Shown: positions 1 to 5,538, counted from the stretch's first letter. The stretch: 6,602 nt of DNA from an uncultured Bacteroidota bacterium (GCA_946480675.1 CAMLKS010000135.1:1-6602), one strand, 5' to 3'. Numbers and translations are program-made. The notes: generated by a model from the sequence alone, not told the origin.

Positions 1-145
1 GCGTGTGGGCATACCCGCTACTATACCGGGCGATGAAACCAGCCCCGAAGTAATGAATGGCATAGCCTATGACGCGGCACAGAACCGCATCTTTGTAACT
101 GGCAAAAACTGGCCAAAACTGCTGGAAGTAAAGCTGGATAACTAA
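1..145 (+). CDS. glutaminyl-peptide cyclotransferase (glutamine cyclotransferase), C-terminal fragment
   Basis: Only the last 47 codons lie in the window; codons start at position 2 and the TAA stop is at 143-145. The visible tail contains VMNGIAYD, then [16 protein letters not shown]. This is the recognisable C-terminal blade of the glutamine cyclotransferase family (plant/bacterial five-bladed beta-propeller type), where NGIAYD...VTGK.WP.L.E(V/I) is a conserved ending. The family converts N-terminal glutamine of peptides to pyroglutamate, usually in the periplasm or as a secreted protein. The signal peptide and most of the propeller lie outside the window, so completeness cannot be judged. 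No terminator directly follows the stop; the next hairpin on this strand is after the orphan T9SS domain. Confidence 0.85.
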   Translation, partial: RVGIPATIPGDETSPEVMNGIAYDAAQNRIFVTGKNWPKLLEVKLDN

Positions 146-248
146 GTATTTTTCACGCCTTGTAAATACCGTATTCAGGGTATTGGAACCAGGGGAAACC
201 ATGTGCATTTTTGCAAACGGGGAGAGAACCCGGTAACTGCAAACTGCC

Positions 249-488
249 ATGGATAAGAACCTCACTGTCTATCCCATATCTACAGGTAATGAGCTGACTG
301 TATTTTCGGTGGCTTGTGTATCCGGTATCCGGATACTGGATATGCACGGTAATACCGTATTGCTGAACACCGGCATATCCGGCACGCACCATATCATCAA
401 TATAAAAGAATTGCCGGAGGCTACGTATATAGTAGAGGTGTCCTTCGATGAAAGGCGGATGGGCAGGGGCTTATTTGTGAAAACATAG
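249..488 (+). CDS. orphan T9SS type A C-terminal sorting domain (79 aa), possibly a gene remnant
   Basis: The whole 79-residue product matches one T9SS (Por secretion) type A sorting domain: NLTVYP near residues 4-9, a strand IRILDMHGN at 27-35 (usual form: .V.I.D..G), LPEATYIVEV at 55-64 (usual form: L..G.Y.V.V), and GLFVKT at the end (usual form: ..KF.K). Such domains normally sit at the C-terminus of large exported proteins and direct them through the type IX secretion machinery. Here there is no signal peptide and no cargo. An in-frame TAA lies at 234-236, only four codons before the ATG. The usual VYPNP motif reads VYPIS, a further sign of decay. A G-rich GGGGAGAG (219-226) is too far upstream to be a normal ribosome site. 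It could be the remnant of a deleted cargo gene or a small expressed protein; the remnant seems likelier. The domain identification is firm, expression is not. Confidence 0.6.
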   Translation: MDKNLTVYPISTGNELTVFSVACVSGIRILDMHGNTVLLNTGISGTHHIINIKELPEATYIVEVSFDERRMGRGLFVKT

Positions 489-497
489 CATAGAAGC

Positions 498-532
498 AAA
501 AAGGCGCATACACGATATGTGCGCACCTTTTT
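498..532 (+). terminator. hairpin terminator after the T9SS-domain ORF
   Basis: AAAAAGG (498-504) pairs with CCTTTTT (526-532). An inner stem CGCATA/TGTGCG continues it across a 2-nt bulge. The T-run on the + strand fits rho-independent termination of rightward transcription, and the A-run makes it potentially bidirectional. It begins 10 bases after the stop of the 249-488 ORF. Confidence 0.6.
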
Positions 533-754
533 ACCTACACGTATGAAACACTAAAACGTAGCCTAAAACGCCATTTGTAATGAAGAAAGCGAAAAGAGAA
601 CGCAAGACTCCGGGGTTTGTTCAATAAGGTCTTCATAACATCATCTTTTATTCGGTTATCATTCTGCTTCTACTTATAAAGACAAGCAGCAGCTCCATTC
701 CGTTGGCATAGTATTGTGAAATAATTGTCAAAAGCAACCGGACATGTATATGAC
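533..754. other. intergenic stretch with no supported gene
   Basis: Between the two terminators I find no ORF of credible length, no RNA gene that I can recognise, and no strong repeat. The longest start-to-stop item worth mentioning is a 15-codon Lys/Arg-rich reading frame at 580-627 (+), which is too short to call. The stretch separates two convergent transcription units. Confidence 0.6.
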
Positions 755-782
755 AAAACAGCTGCCAATTGGCAGCTGTTTT
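755..782 (-). terminator. perfect 12-bp hairpin terminator ending the leftward operon
   Basis: AAAACAGCTGCC (755-766) and GGCAGCTGTTTT (771-782) are exact inverted repeats around the loop AATT. Read on the - strand, a GC-rich stem ends in TTTT, 25 bases after the stop of the lipoprotein gene at 808. Because the element is fully symmetrical it can also stop rightward transcription from the left edge. Confidence 0.8.
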
Positions 783-807
783 AAAACGAAATGGCTATGT
801 TATCTTA

Positions 808-1227
808 TCAATCGCCCTCGGTAACAGGTATGATTACTTCATAGGTTTGCTCTGCAGTAATCGTTACCGGCTTGCCGGCTTCTACGGCAAAACCTAGTGG
901 GTCCCAGCCTACACCATACAGAAAGTATTTGCCCTTTTTAAGCCCCGTGAAAGTGGCTGTGGGGTTGTTATTCACCTTCACGCATTTTACAGAATCATCG
1001 TACTGGCCTGCGTTAAAAACAGGGTTTGGTTTATCCAGTGTATTGTACTTGATGTATATCGTACAGCTATCGATGTTTTTGCCATGATGGCGAGGTATGG
1101 CATTGATAACGGCATTGCCGCCTTTACCACCAATATCCTCTTTTACGGGTTCCGGGTCTTCCCTGTCGCAGGATGAGATGCCAGCAATAAGAACGCTCGC
1201 AAACATCATTTTTATGATACTTTTCAT
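808..1227 (-). CDS. small lipoprotein of the GGKGG/HH/DSCTIYI/GWD type, paralogue A (unknown function)
   Basis: The 139-residue product has a lipoprotein signal (lipobox GISSC, lipidated Cys20), a short charged linker (DREDPEPVKED), then a compact domain with GGKGG (33-37), HH (47-48), DSCTIYIKY (53-61), LKKGKYFLYG (97-106) and GWD (107-109). The same string of motifs occurs in the lipoprotein at 4996-5433, so the two are paralogues. I do not recognise a named family. A prealbumin-like or other small beta-sandwich fold is suggested by the alternating strands and by the F(T)xLKKGxYFLYG pattern, which resembles carboxypeptidase-regulatory-like domains, but this is inference. The HH pair and conserved Cys55 could bind metal. 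It starts 13 bases after the MbnP-like gene stops and is the last gene before a strong terminator, so it is probably co-transcribed with that gene. Confidence 0.8.
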   Translation of the reverse strand: MKSIIKMMFASVLIAGISSCDREDPEPVKEDIGGKGGNAVINAIPRHHGKNIDSCTIYIKYNTLDKPNPVFNAGQYDDSVKCVKVNNNPTATFTGLKKGKYFLYGVGWDPLGFAVEAGKPVTITAEQTYEVIIPVTEGD

Positions 1228-1240
1228 AGATCTTTCAATA

Positions 1241-2035
1241 TTATTCGTTTACTACCGATGTAACGCTGAACATGGTAGCATAATTATCGGCTATCATTTT
1301 AGATGTAGCATTTACAGTCATCAGGTTGGTTACATTGGCTACTTTAATGTTGGTGCCAAACCATTTATTTGCATCCGCTTTCAGCTTGATAGTACTTTCT
1401 TTATCGGCAGATAGCACCATTTGCTGGGGCAGGGCAATGGTTACGCTACGTATGCTATTGAACTCACCTTTAAAACCGCCTATATGATGCACGAATTTTT
1501 TATCGGTAGCAGTAGATTGAGGTGAAGTGCCTTCCAATTGTGCCATGATGTAGCCTGTGCTCCATGTCCAGAACATACCGCTGGCAGCATTATTAACGTC
1601 CAGTCCGCCGCTTTGTGCACCGCTTACATTGCGCGCACTGTCTACACCCACCAGGAAGCTGATACTGGTATACGTACCGGCAGGTACATCTTTAATATGG
1701 AAGTGGTGAGAGCCTGCCACATCTGCCTTTACCGGATAGTAGCTTTCAGCTTGTACATACTCGGTACCATCTGCTTTCTTCAGCTTGATGTTGGTAATGA
1801 AATAGTTGAACTTACTGATGGTAACACTTTCGCCGGAAGCGGTTGTATACGTTTCGGTGTTTAGTGTTAAAGCCTTATCTCCAAAATAATTGGATACTTC
1901 AAAACCTACTTCGCCGGTAGCATTGCCGGGCGGAGGTGTAACGATATTGTTGTCGTCATCTTTTTTCTGGCAGGCTGCTATACCTATGGCCAGTAAAGCA
2001 AATAAGGATAAATTTTTAATCTTTTTGATATACAT
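1241..2035 (-). CDS. MbnP-like copper-associated lipoprotein
   Basis: The 264-residue product has a lipoprotein signal (lipobox GIAAC, Cys22), an acidic/proline linker to about residue 38, then a domain matching the MbnP-like family: VGFEVSNYF (43-51), ISKFNYFITNIKL (73-85), SHHFHI (109-114), VPAGTYTSISFLVGVD (117-132), a GMFWTWSTGYIMAQLEG block (153-169) and HHIGGF (183-188). These are hallmarks of the family typified by MbnP of methanobactin operons and CorA-type copper proteins. In characterised members a tryptophan is oxidised to kynurenine by the partner MbnH, creating a Cu(I) site; whether W156, W158 or W225 could serve here is unknown. His110, 111, 113, 183 and 184 are further candidate ligands. 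No MbnH-like dihaem peroxidase is in the window. The neighbours are all envelope proteins on the same strand. The family call is confident; the metal role is inferred. Confidence 0.88.
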   Translation of the reverse strand: MYIKKIKNLSLFALLAIGIAACQKKDDDNNIVTPPPGNATGEVGFEVSNYFGDKALTLNTETYTTASGESVTISKFNYFITNIKLKKADGTEYVQAESYYPVKADVAGSHHFHIKDVPAGTYTSISFLVGVDSARNVSGAQSGGLDVNNAASGMFWTWSTGYIMAQLEGTSPQSTATDKKFVHHIGGFKGEFNSIRSVTIALPQQMVLSADKESTIKLKADANKWFGTNIKVANVTNLMTVNATSKMIADNYATMFSVTSVVNE

Positions 2036-2090
2036 GAGGTATTTGTTTTAAAGTAGTTTAAGTAATTAATATAGACAATAATTATACCAG

Positions 2091-2492
2091 TTATGGTTGG
2101 ATACTAAAGCTAGTGCTGCTGCTGCCTCCATTACCGTCGTGGTCTATCTCTGCGGCTAATTCCAGTACCAATTGTGCCGTGCTGTCGATGGTGTTTACCC
2201 AGTAGGTGTTTACATCAAACTTATCTGAATGCACATGCTCTTCAGTGCTCCACAAAGTGGCATCGGTCGCCTTGTTTTTTATTGCAAGGGTATAACCGTG
2301 CAACTGGCTAATATAGCTAACGGAAGCCAGAATGCGTATGGTATCGCCCTTCCGATATATATCACCTGTTTTAGGTGATGCGATGCTGATTTTTACTTTA
2401 TCGGGTTGCATCGGCGTTTCGTCTTTCTTTTGGCAGGCAGCCATCGTTAGCATGGCCACTATTATAGCTGGTATGAATAATAAATGTTTCAT
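2091..2492 (-). CDS. small His-containing lipoprotein (unknown function)
   Basis: The 133-residue product has a lipoprotein signal ending in lipobox MAAC (Cys20), a short linker QKKDETPMQPDK, and one beta-rich domain that looks Ig-like: VKISIASPKTGDIYRKGDTIRI (33-54), then GYTLAIKNK, EEHVHSDKF (84-92) and EIDHDGNGG (115-123). His86, His88 and His118, with nearby Asp and Glu, are possible metal ligands. The layout is reminiscent of the extracytoplasmic Ig-like DUF4625-type lipoproteins of Bacteroidota, but I cannot confirm membership. It lies 55 bases upstream of the MbnP-like gene and begins 16 bases after the outer-membrane protein gene ends, so it fits inside one operon. Its job may be to hold or pass a ligand at the outer membrane with its neighbours; that is inference from context only. 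Confidence 0.8.
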   Translation of the reverse strand: MKHLLFIPAIIVAMLTMAACQKKDETPMQPDKVKISIASPKTGDIYRKGDTIRILASVSYISQLHGYTLAIKNKATDATLWSTEEHVHSDKFDVNTYWVNTIDSTAQLVLELAAEIDHDGNGGSSSTSFSIQP

Positions 2493-2508
2493 CTTTTATA
2501 ATGGTAAA

Positions 2509-3426
2509 TCAAAACAAGAAAAATATCCCTGCATCTATACGCTGCCTGGCCGTTACGTAACCGGCGGCATAATACTGATGCACAGGTATGAAATAAGAAA
2601 ATTGCAGGCCCAGCTGCTTATAATACACCTGCGCACCGGCAGTAGCAAAAAGCATGTTTCCTCCTGTTTGCTCGTTTAGCCATTTACGCGTGTAATTGTC
2701 ATAATCGTGCAGCGTGTATTCGTAGCGCAGGCCTGCTTGTGGCAGGATGGTAAAGCTGCCCGCCTGCAGCCAGTAAAATGCCTGCAGCGATGTGCCCAGC
2801 CTGTTGCCATACTTGTAGTCTTCCTTATTGGCAGTAGTAAGGGTGTACGATGCTTCGGCATTGAGGCCCCATAGTGCATAACGCAGCGTGTAGTTGGCAT
2901 TCAGCAATGCATCCCAGCTACCGGTGCCGGGCTGTATGTTCAGTATGCCGTCATCTGTCTGTGCATTCTGGCTGTAGCGCTTGCCGGTAGGTGCTTTAAT
3001 GCCGGCACCTGCCAGCAGCATGTGGCGCACGCGGTTGCTATCGGGTGTTTTAATGATAGCTACATTGGCCAGTGCCGATACATCGCCCAGCCCATGATAG
3101 CTGCCCGTAGCATTCCTTTCCTCGAAATGGCGGGTGTTTGACATATAAGGCACAAAGGCGAATAGCTGCAGTCGTTTGCCCACATTGGCACGGCCCCATA
3201 GCTGCACGGTGTTGTATTGTTCCTGCGTATGCTCCCTGGCCGACTGCTCCGTAAGGCCGGGGTGGGTGCTGGAAAAGCTGCGATACTGGTACTGCACACC
3301 GGCAAAATGCCTGTAGAACTGGGGTAAGATACCCAGCCCCTGGCTGCTACCTGATGCGCCGCATACATCGCATGCCGTGGCTGCTGTGCCATATAGCACC
3401 AGTAGCCAGCATAAGATATGCTTCAT
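2509..3426 (-). CDS. outer-membrane beta-barrel protein with N-terminal CxxC (transporter-like)
   Basis: The 305-residue product has a cleavable signal (MKHILCWLLVLYGTAATA) followed at once by CDVCGAS, a CxxC pair at Cys19/Cys22. The remainder is rich in alternating aromatic strands (FAGVQYQYRSF, LQLFAFVPYM, YTLRYALWGLNAEASYTL, LQFSYFIPV) and ends in IFFLF, with a terminal Phe as is usual for outer-membrane barrels. GLGDVSALANVAI (112-124), GAGIKAPTGKR (140-150) and a PGTGSWDALLNANY segment (166-179) resemble the pattern of the phenol-degradation meta-pathway (MetA) type outer-membrane transporter family. The CxxC at the mature N-terminus suggests a metal or redox role in the periplasm. The ATA-C cleavage site makes signal peptidase I likelier than a classical lipobox, though lipidation cannot be excluded. 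It sits between the Cys-motif protein and the lipoproteins of the same strand. Confidence 0.8.
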   Translation of the reverse strand: MKHILCWLLVLYGTAATACDVCGASGSSQGLGILPQFYRHFAGVQYQYRSFSSTHPGLTEQSAREHTQEQYNTVQLWGRANVGKRLQLFAFVPYMSNTRHFEERNATGSYHGLGDVSALANVAIIKTPDSNRVRHMLLAGAGIKAPTGKRYSQNAQTDDGILNIQPGTGSWDALLNANYTLRYALWGLNAEASYTLTTANKEDYKYGNRLGTSLQAFYWLQAGSFTILPQAGLRYEYTLHDYDNYTRKWLNEQTGGNMLFATAGAQVYYKQLGLQFSYFIPVHQYYAAGYVTARQRIDAGIFFLF

Positions 3427-3459
3427 CTTAAAAAATCAAATTATAATGGAAAATAGATA

Positions 3460-3501
3460 GCTGTACCGGATGATACAGCATGTAAAAAGCATAGCTATGC
3501 T
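3460..3501 (-). promoter_or_regulatory. paired hairpins between the first two operon genes (possible attenuator or processing site)
   Basis: Read on the - strand, a 14-bp perfect palindrome AGCATAGCTATGCT (3488-3501) overlaps the stop codon of the 3495-3872 gene and is followed by TTTTT. A few bases further on, GCTGTA (3474-3479 complement) and TACAGC (3460-3465 complement) form a second 6-bp stem with an 8-base loop. Stems this short are weak. They could cause partial termination or RNA cleavage and so set the first gene apart from the rest of the operon. Confidence 0.35.
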
Positions 3502-3872
3502 ACAGGCGGTGGGTGGAAGATGGATAACAGCGGATGATGACCTGCAGGTGCTGTATATCTTGAATGATGTGCGTTGCTTTCCTGGTAATTGTGCAGGGTG
3601 ATGCTGATGTTTTCAACAGGCATGAAATCAACCCATTCCGGTGCCTGTGATTTTTGTTGTGAATTGTTGTGATTTTCGTTGTTTTCTGTTTTGCTCAGCT
3701 GCTTGCGGAGGTAGCATTTACCATTACACTTTTTCTGTGGTTGGTTTTTATTCTCGCAGAGCACGGTAGCCACATAGGTTTTATTGGCCTGGTACCACGC
3801 TACGATACCCAGCTTCAGCACACACTGGAAGCACATGCACAGCAATAAGGATATGGCCAATACCTGTTTCAT
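3495..3872 (-). CDS. small Cys/His-rich exported protein with CENK...CNGKC motif
   Basis: The 125-residue product starts with a hydrophobic segment (about residues 4-25) containing Cys12, Cys14 and Cys17. It is followed by CENKNQPQKKCNGKCYLRKQL (three cysteines at 39, 49 and 53), a polar Asn/Gln/Lys-rich middle, and a His-rich tail (HH at 102-103 and 112-113) ending IFHPPPVA. The pattern of membrane segment, then CENK..P...CNGKC.L.KQL, then a terminal HPP is one I recognise from small uncharacterised Bacteroidota proteins found near metal-related outer-membrane genes. Topology suggests an anchor or signal peptide with the Cys/His part in the periplasm. Metal binding is plausible from residue content but not shown. 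It is the first gene of the apparent operon, 68 bases before the outer-membrane barrel gene, and its ATG is only 7 bases from a promoter box. Confidence 0.78.
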   Translation of the reverse strand: MKQVLAISLLLCMCFQCVLKLGIVAWYQANKTYVATVLCENKNQPQKKCNGKCYLRKQLSKTENNENHNNSQQKSQAPEWVDFMPVENISITLHNYQESNAHHSRYTAPAGHHPLLSIFHPPPVA

Positions 3873-3879
3873 GCTATAG

Positions 3880-3887
3880 CAAAGTTA
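3880..3887 (-). promoter_or_regulatory. Bacteroidota -7 promoter box TAACTTTG
   Basis: The complement of 3880-3887 reads TAACTTTG, a perfect match to the Bacteroidota primary sigma -7 consensus TAnnTTTG. It lies 7 bases from the ATG at 3872, so the transcript leader would be only a few bases. TTG elements lie upstream, but none at an ideal -33 distance; the clearest has a 15-base spacer. A GCTATAGC palindrome fills the gap to the start codon. Confidence 0.55.
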
Positions 3888-3938
3888 GGGCAATGTGCCT
3901 TTCAACAGTCAGTAACTGGAAAATAAATATGCTGCTTT

Positions 3939-4607
3939 TTATTCGTTGAAGATATGCGATACATAACCATAATGCACTAATTGGTCGGGATGGGAGATGA
4001 GGTGCGTCTTACCATTGTTGAGCAGGTACAAAGTATCGGATACCTGCAGAATATGTTTATACATATGGTCGGTAACGATGATGCCTTTTCGATGTTTAAT
4101 TGTTTGCATCAGCACCATGATGCTTTCTACATGCAGGGGCATAATATGTGTAAAAGGTTCATCAAGGATAGAAAATTTTGTATCGGCCAACAGTATGATG
4201 GATAATTCGATCATGCGCCTTTGCCCGCCCGATAGCTCTTCCATGGTTTTATCCATATCAGGCTCATATTCCTGAAAGTGTGCAAGCAGGGTTTGCGGAC
4301 TGATGCCGTAATACTGTAGCGCTGCAGATACCTTCATGCCTGCCGGTATAAAATGGAACTGCGGCAGGTAATTGAGCAGGCCGGGTACTGTATAAGCCCG
4401 ACGGATATGTTTACCATCGCAACGTACGGAGCGTGCATAAGCATGCATTGTACCAAAGGCTACCTGCATAAAACAGGATTTGCCGGAACCATTACGGCCC
4501 AGCAGGCCTGTAATACTGCCGGTATCGCAACGCACATATACATCGCTAAGAATGGGGCGGTGGCCGAACTGCAACTGTACGCCATCTATTTCAAGGGTAT
4601 GGCTCAT
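3939..4607 (-). CDS. ABC transporter ATP-binding protein with divergent D-loop
   Basis: Starting at ATG 4607 (MSHTLEIDGV) gives 222 residues. An upstream ATG at 4673 exists, but it would add 22 residues with no family similarity and overlap the preceding gene by 70 bases. The chosen ATG instead overlaps that gene's TGA as ATGA, the usual sign of translational coupling. Motifs: Walker A GRNGSGKS (37-44), Q-loop Gln83 in YLPQF, signature LSGGQRR (125-131), Walker B FSILDE (145-150, catalytic Glu150) and H-loop TDH (His181). All catalytic residues are present, so it should hydrolyse ATP. The D-loop, normally SGLDP, reads THIMP. Its partner is probably the small membrane protein encoded just upstream; the substrate is unknown. 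No clear terminator follows, so read-through into the operon beginning at 3872 is possible. Confidence 0.92.
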   Translation of the reverse strand: MSHTLEIDGVQLQFGHRPILSDVYVRCDTGSITGLLGRNGSGKSCFMQVAFGTMHAYARSVRCDGKHIRRAYTVPGLLNYLPQFHFIPAGMKVSAALQYYGISPQTLLAHFQEYEPDMDKTMEELSGGQRRMIELSIILLADTKFSILDEPFTHIMPLHVESIMVLMQTIKHRKGIIVTDHMYKHILQVSDTLYLLNNGKTHLISHPDQLVHYGYVSHIFNE

Positions 4608-4900
4608 AGGCGAGTAGCTATTAGCATGCATAGGGTGAATAACAGGAAATCGGCAAGGAAGCATGCCAGCCACAAAAGGGCAGCAGGCAAGTGAAGGTTG
4701 TAGTAAAAGAACATTTCCTTACGCCTGTTGTACCGCACTATAATGTATATAAAAAAGTAGGAAAACAGCTTCAGCAGTATGCAAGTGCTCCATGTTTCGG
4801 TGCCGGCAGCGCATAGCAGTTGCGCGCACAGAAAGGTAAGCAGCCATGATACGGGCGCAAAGGTTTTATAAAACTGCCATATAGCTAACAGGCGCAGCAT
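4604..4900 (-). CDS. 98-residue membrane protein coupled to the ABC ATPase (putative minimal permease)
   Basis: This product is very hydrophobic, with three likely transmembrane segments at about residues 13-32, 39-56 and 71-95. They are separated by a short polar bend (AAGTETWST) and a basic loop (RYNRRKEM, 57-63), which by the positive-inside rule should be cytoplasmic. There is no export signal beyond the helices. The stop TGA overlaps the ATPase ATG, so the pair is almost surely co-expressed and may work together. Three helices are far fewer than in a normal ABC permease (usually six), so it would need to oligomerise, recruit another membrane subunit, or serve as an anchor rather than a pore. 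The sequence around KEMFFYYNLHLPAALLW may be the ATPase-contact region. I know no characterised family for it. Confidence 0.78.
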   Translation of the reverse strand: MLRLLAIWQFYKTFAPVSWLLTFLCAQLLCAAGTETWSTCILLKLFSYFFIYIIVRYNRRKEMFFYYNLHLPAALLWLACFLADFLLFTLCMLIATRL

Positions 4901-4940
4901 GCAGTATTATAACTTTACACATCGGTATTTATTGTATTAA

Positions 4941-4978
4941 AAAGATAAAACCACCCTATGCGGATGGTTTTATACTTT
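4941..4978 (-). terminator. hairpin terminator downstream of lipoprotein paralogue B
   Basis: ATAAAACCA (4945-4953) pairs with TGGTTTTAT (4965-4973). The stem extends outward through AAAG (4941-4944) and CTTT (4975-4978) across a one-base bulge at A4974. It lies about 18 bases past the stop at 4996 and, on the - strand, is followed by an A/T-rich run. It should separate the paralogue B transcript from the membrane protein gene at 4900. Confidence 0.7.
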
Positions 4979-4995
4979 ACTTATAACCCGTTCGA

Positions 4996-5433
4996 TTATT
5001 TTATGTGTATTTCAGATACATTCAGGTACGTATCGTATACCCTGGCGGCTGTATCCGGTATGCGGAATGAGGCCCAGCCCGTTACCGTTTTGTCTTCGCC
5101 TACCAGCGAAAAATCCCAGCCTTTGCCATACAGGAAATAACTTCCTTTTTTCAGGTTGGTAAATACGGCCATATACCTGCCATTTTGCACCTTAACATTC
5201 ATGGTGTCATCCCATTTCATGTCGGTAGGCATGGCGTTGGCATCATACCTGATGTATATGGTGCAGCTATCCATTGTAGCCTCGTGGTGCTTAGCTGTTA
5301 CACGCAGTTCAGCACTACCGCCCTTACCACCCACAGGGTTGGGCTCAGCAGGTATAGGTTCATTTTTCCTTTGGCAGCTAACTGCTAAAATGGTAGCGAA
5401 TGTCAGTACAGAAAGAGAGTATATTCGGCGCAT
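4996..5433 (-). CDS. small lipoprotein of the GGKGG/HH/DSCTIYI/GWD type, paralogue B (unknown function)
   Basis: The 145-residue product has a lipoprotein signal (lipobox LAVSC, Cys20), a Pro/Glu-rich linker (QRKNEPIPAEPNPV), then GGKGG (35-39), KHH (48-50), DSCTIYIRY (56-64), VKVQNG, FTNLKKGSYFLYG (91-103) and GWD (105-107). These match, in order and spacing, the lipoprotein at 808-1227. The match is strongest from GGKGG to GWD; the C-terminal 35 residues differ (GWASFRIPDTAARVYDTYLNVSEIHIK). Paralogue A's second cysteine (Cys82, in KCVKV) is absent here, whereas HH and the first Cys are kept. It is a single-gene unit: its own terminator lies to the left and the divergent gene to the right. 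The function is unknown. The shared HH/Cys set and the proximity to an MbnP-type operon hint at metal or surface-ligand binding, which is inference. Confidence 0.82.
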   Translation of the reverse strand: MRRIYSLSVLTFATILAVSCQRKNEPIPAEPNPVGGKGGSAELRVTAKHHEATMDSCTIYIRYDANAMPTDMKWDDTMNVKVQNGRYMAVFTNLKKGSYFLYGKGWDFSLVGEDKTVTGWASFRIPDTAARVYDTYLNVSEIHIK

Positions 5434-5440
5434 AATGAAC

Positions 5441-5448
5441 TAAAGATA
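5441..5448 (-). promoter_or_regulatory. weak -7 promoter box TATCTTTA for paralogue B
   Basis: The complement of 5441-5448 reads TATCTTTA, one mismatch from TAnnTTTG. It lies exactly 7 bases from the ATG at 5433, the same spacing as the perfect box before the gene at 3872. On sequence alone it is weak; the repeated spacing gives it some weight. Confidence 0.3.
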
Positions 5449-5494
5449 TAATTAGTTTGGATTTTATAAAATACCTGATTTAAAAATATTTATG

Positions 5495-5515
5495 GTTTTT
5501 ACCCTGTTTTACCCT
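5495..5515 (+). repeat. tandem direct repeat GTTTTTACCCT / GTTTTACCCT in the divergent intergenic region
   Basis: Two adjacent copies, 11 and 10 bases long and differing by one T, lie 24 bases before the start of the large + strand gene and about 60 bases upstream of the divergent lipoprotein gene. The spacing of about one helical turn would place two identical faces side by side, as for a regulator half-site pair. Polymerase slippage is an equally simple origin. Confidence 0.6.
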
Positions 5516-5538
5516 AAATTATATGGCAATAAATGGGC

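Noticed and set aside
153..526. Two - strand reading frames (153-392 and 269-526) across the T9SS-domain region
   Set aside because: Their products look non-protein-like, while the + strand frame matches a known sorting domain.
580..627. 15-codon Lys/Arg-rich ORF on the + strand
   Set aside because: It is too short, has no ribosome site or recognisable similarity, and such frames occur often by chance.
3437..3445. Possible second promoter TATAATTTG before the outer-membrane barrel gene
   Set aside because: The spacing inside the box is three bases rather than two, and the region is AT-rich, so a chance match is likely. It was noted but not called.
4608..4673. Upstream ATG extending the ABC ATPase by 22 residues
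   Set aside because: The extra residues are unlike ABC N-termini and overlap the membrane protein gene. The ATG at 4607 forms an ATGA coupling with that gene and begins directly with the usual first strand.
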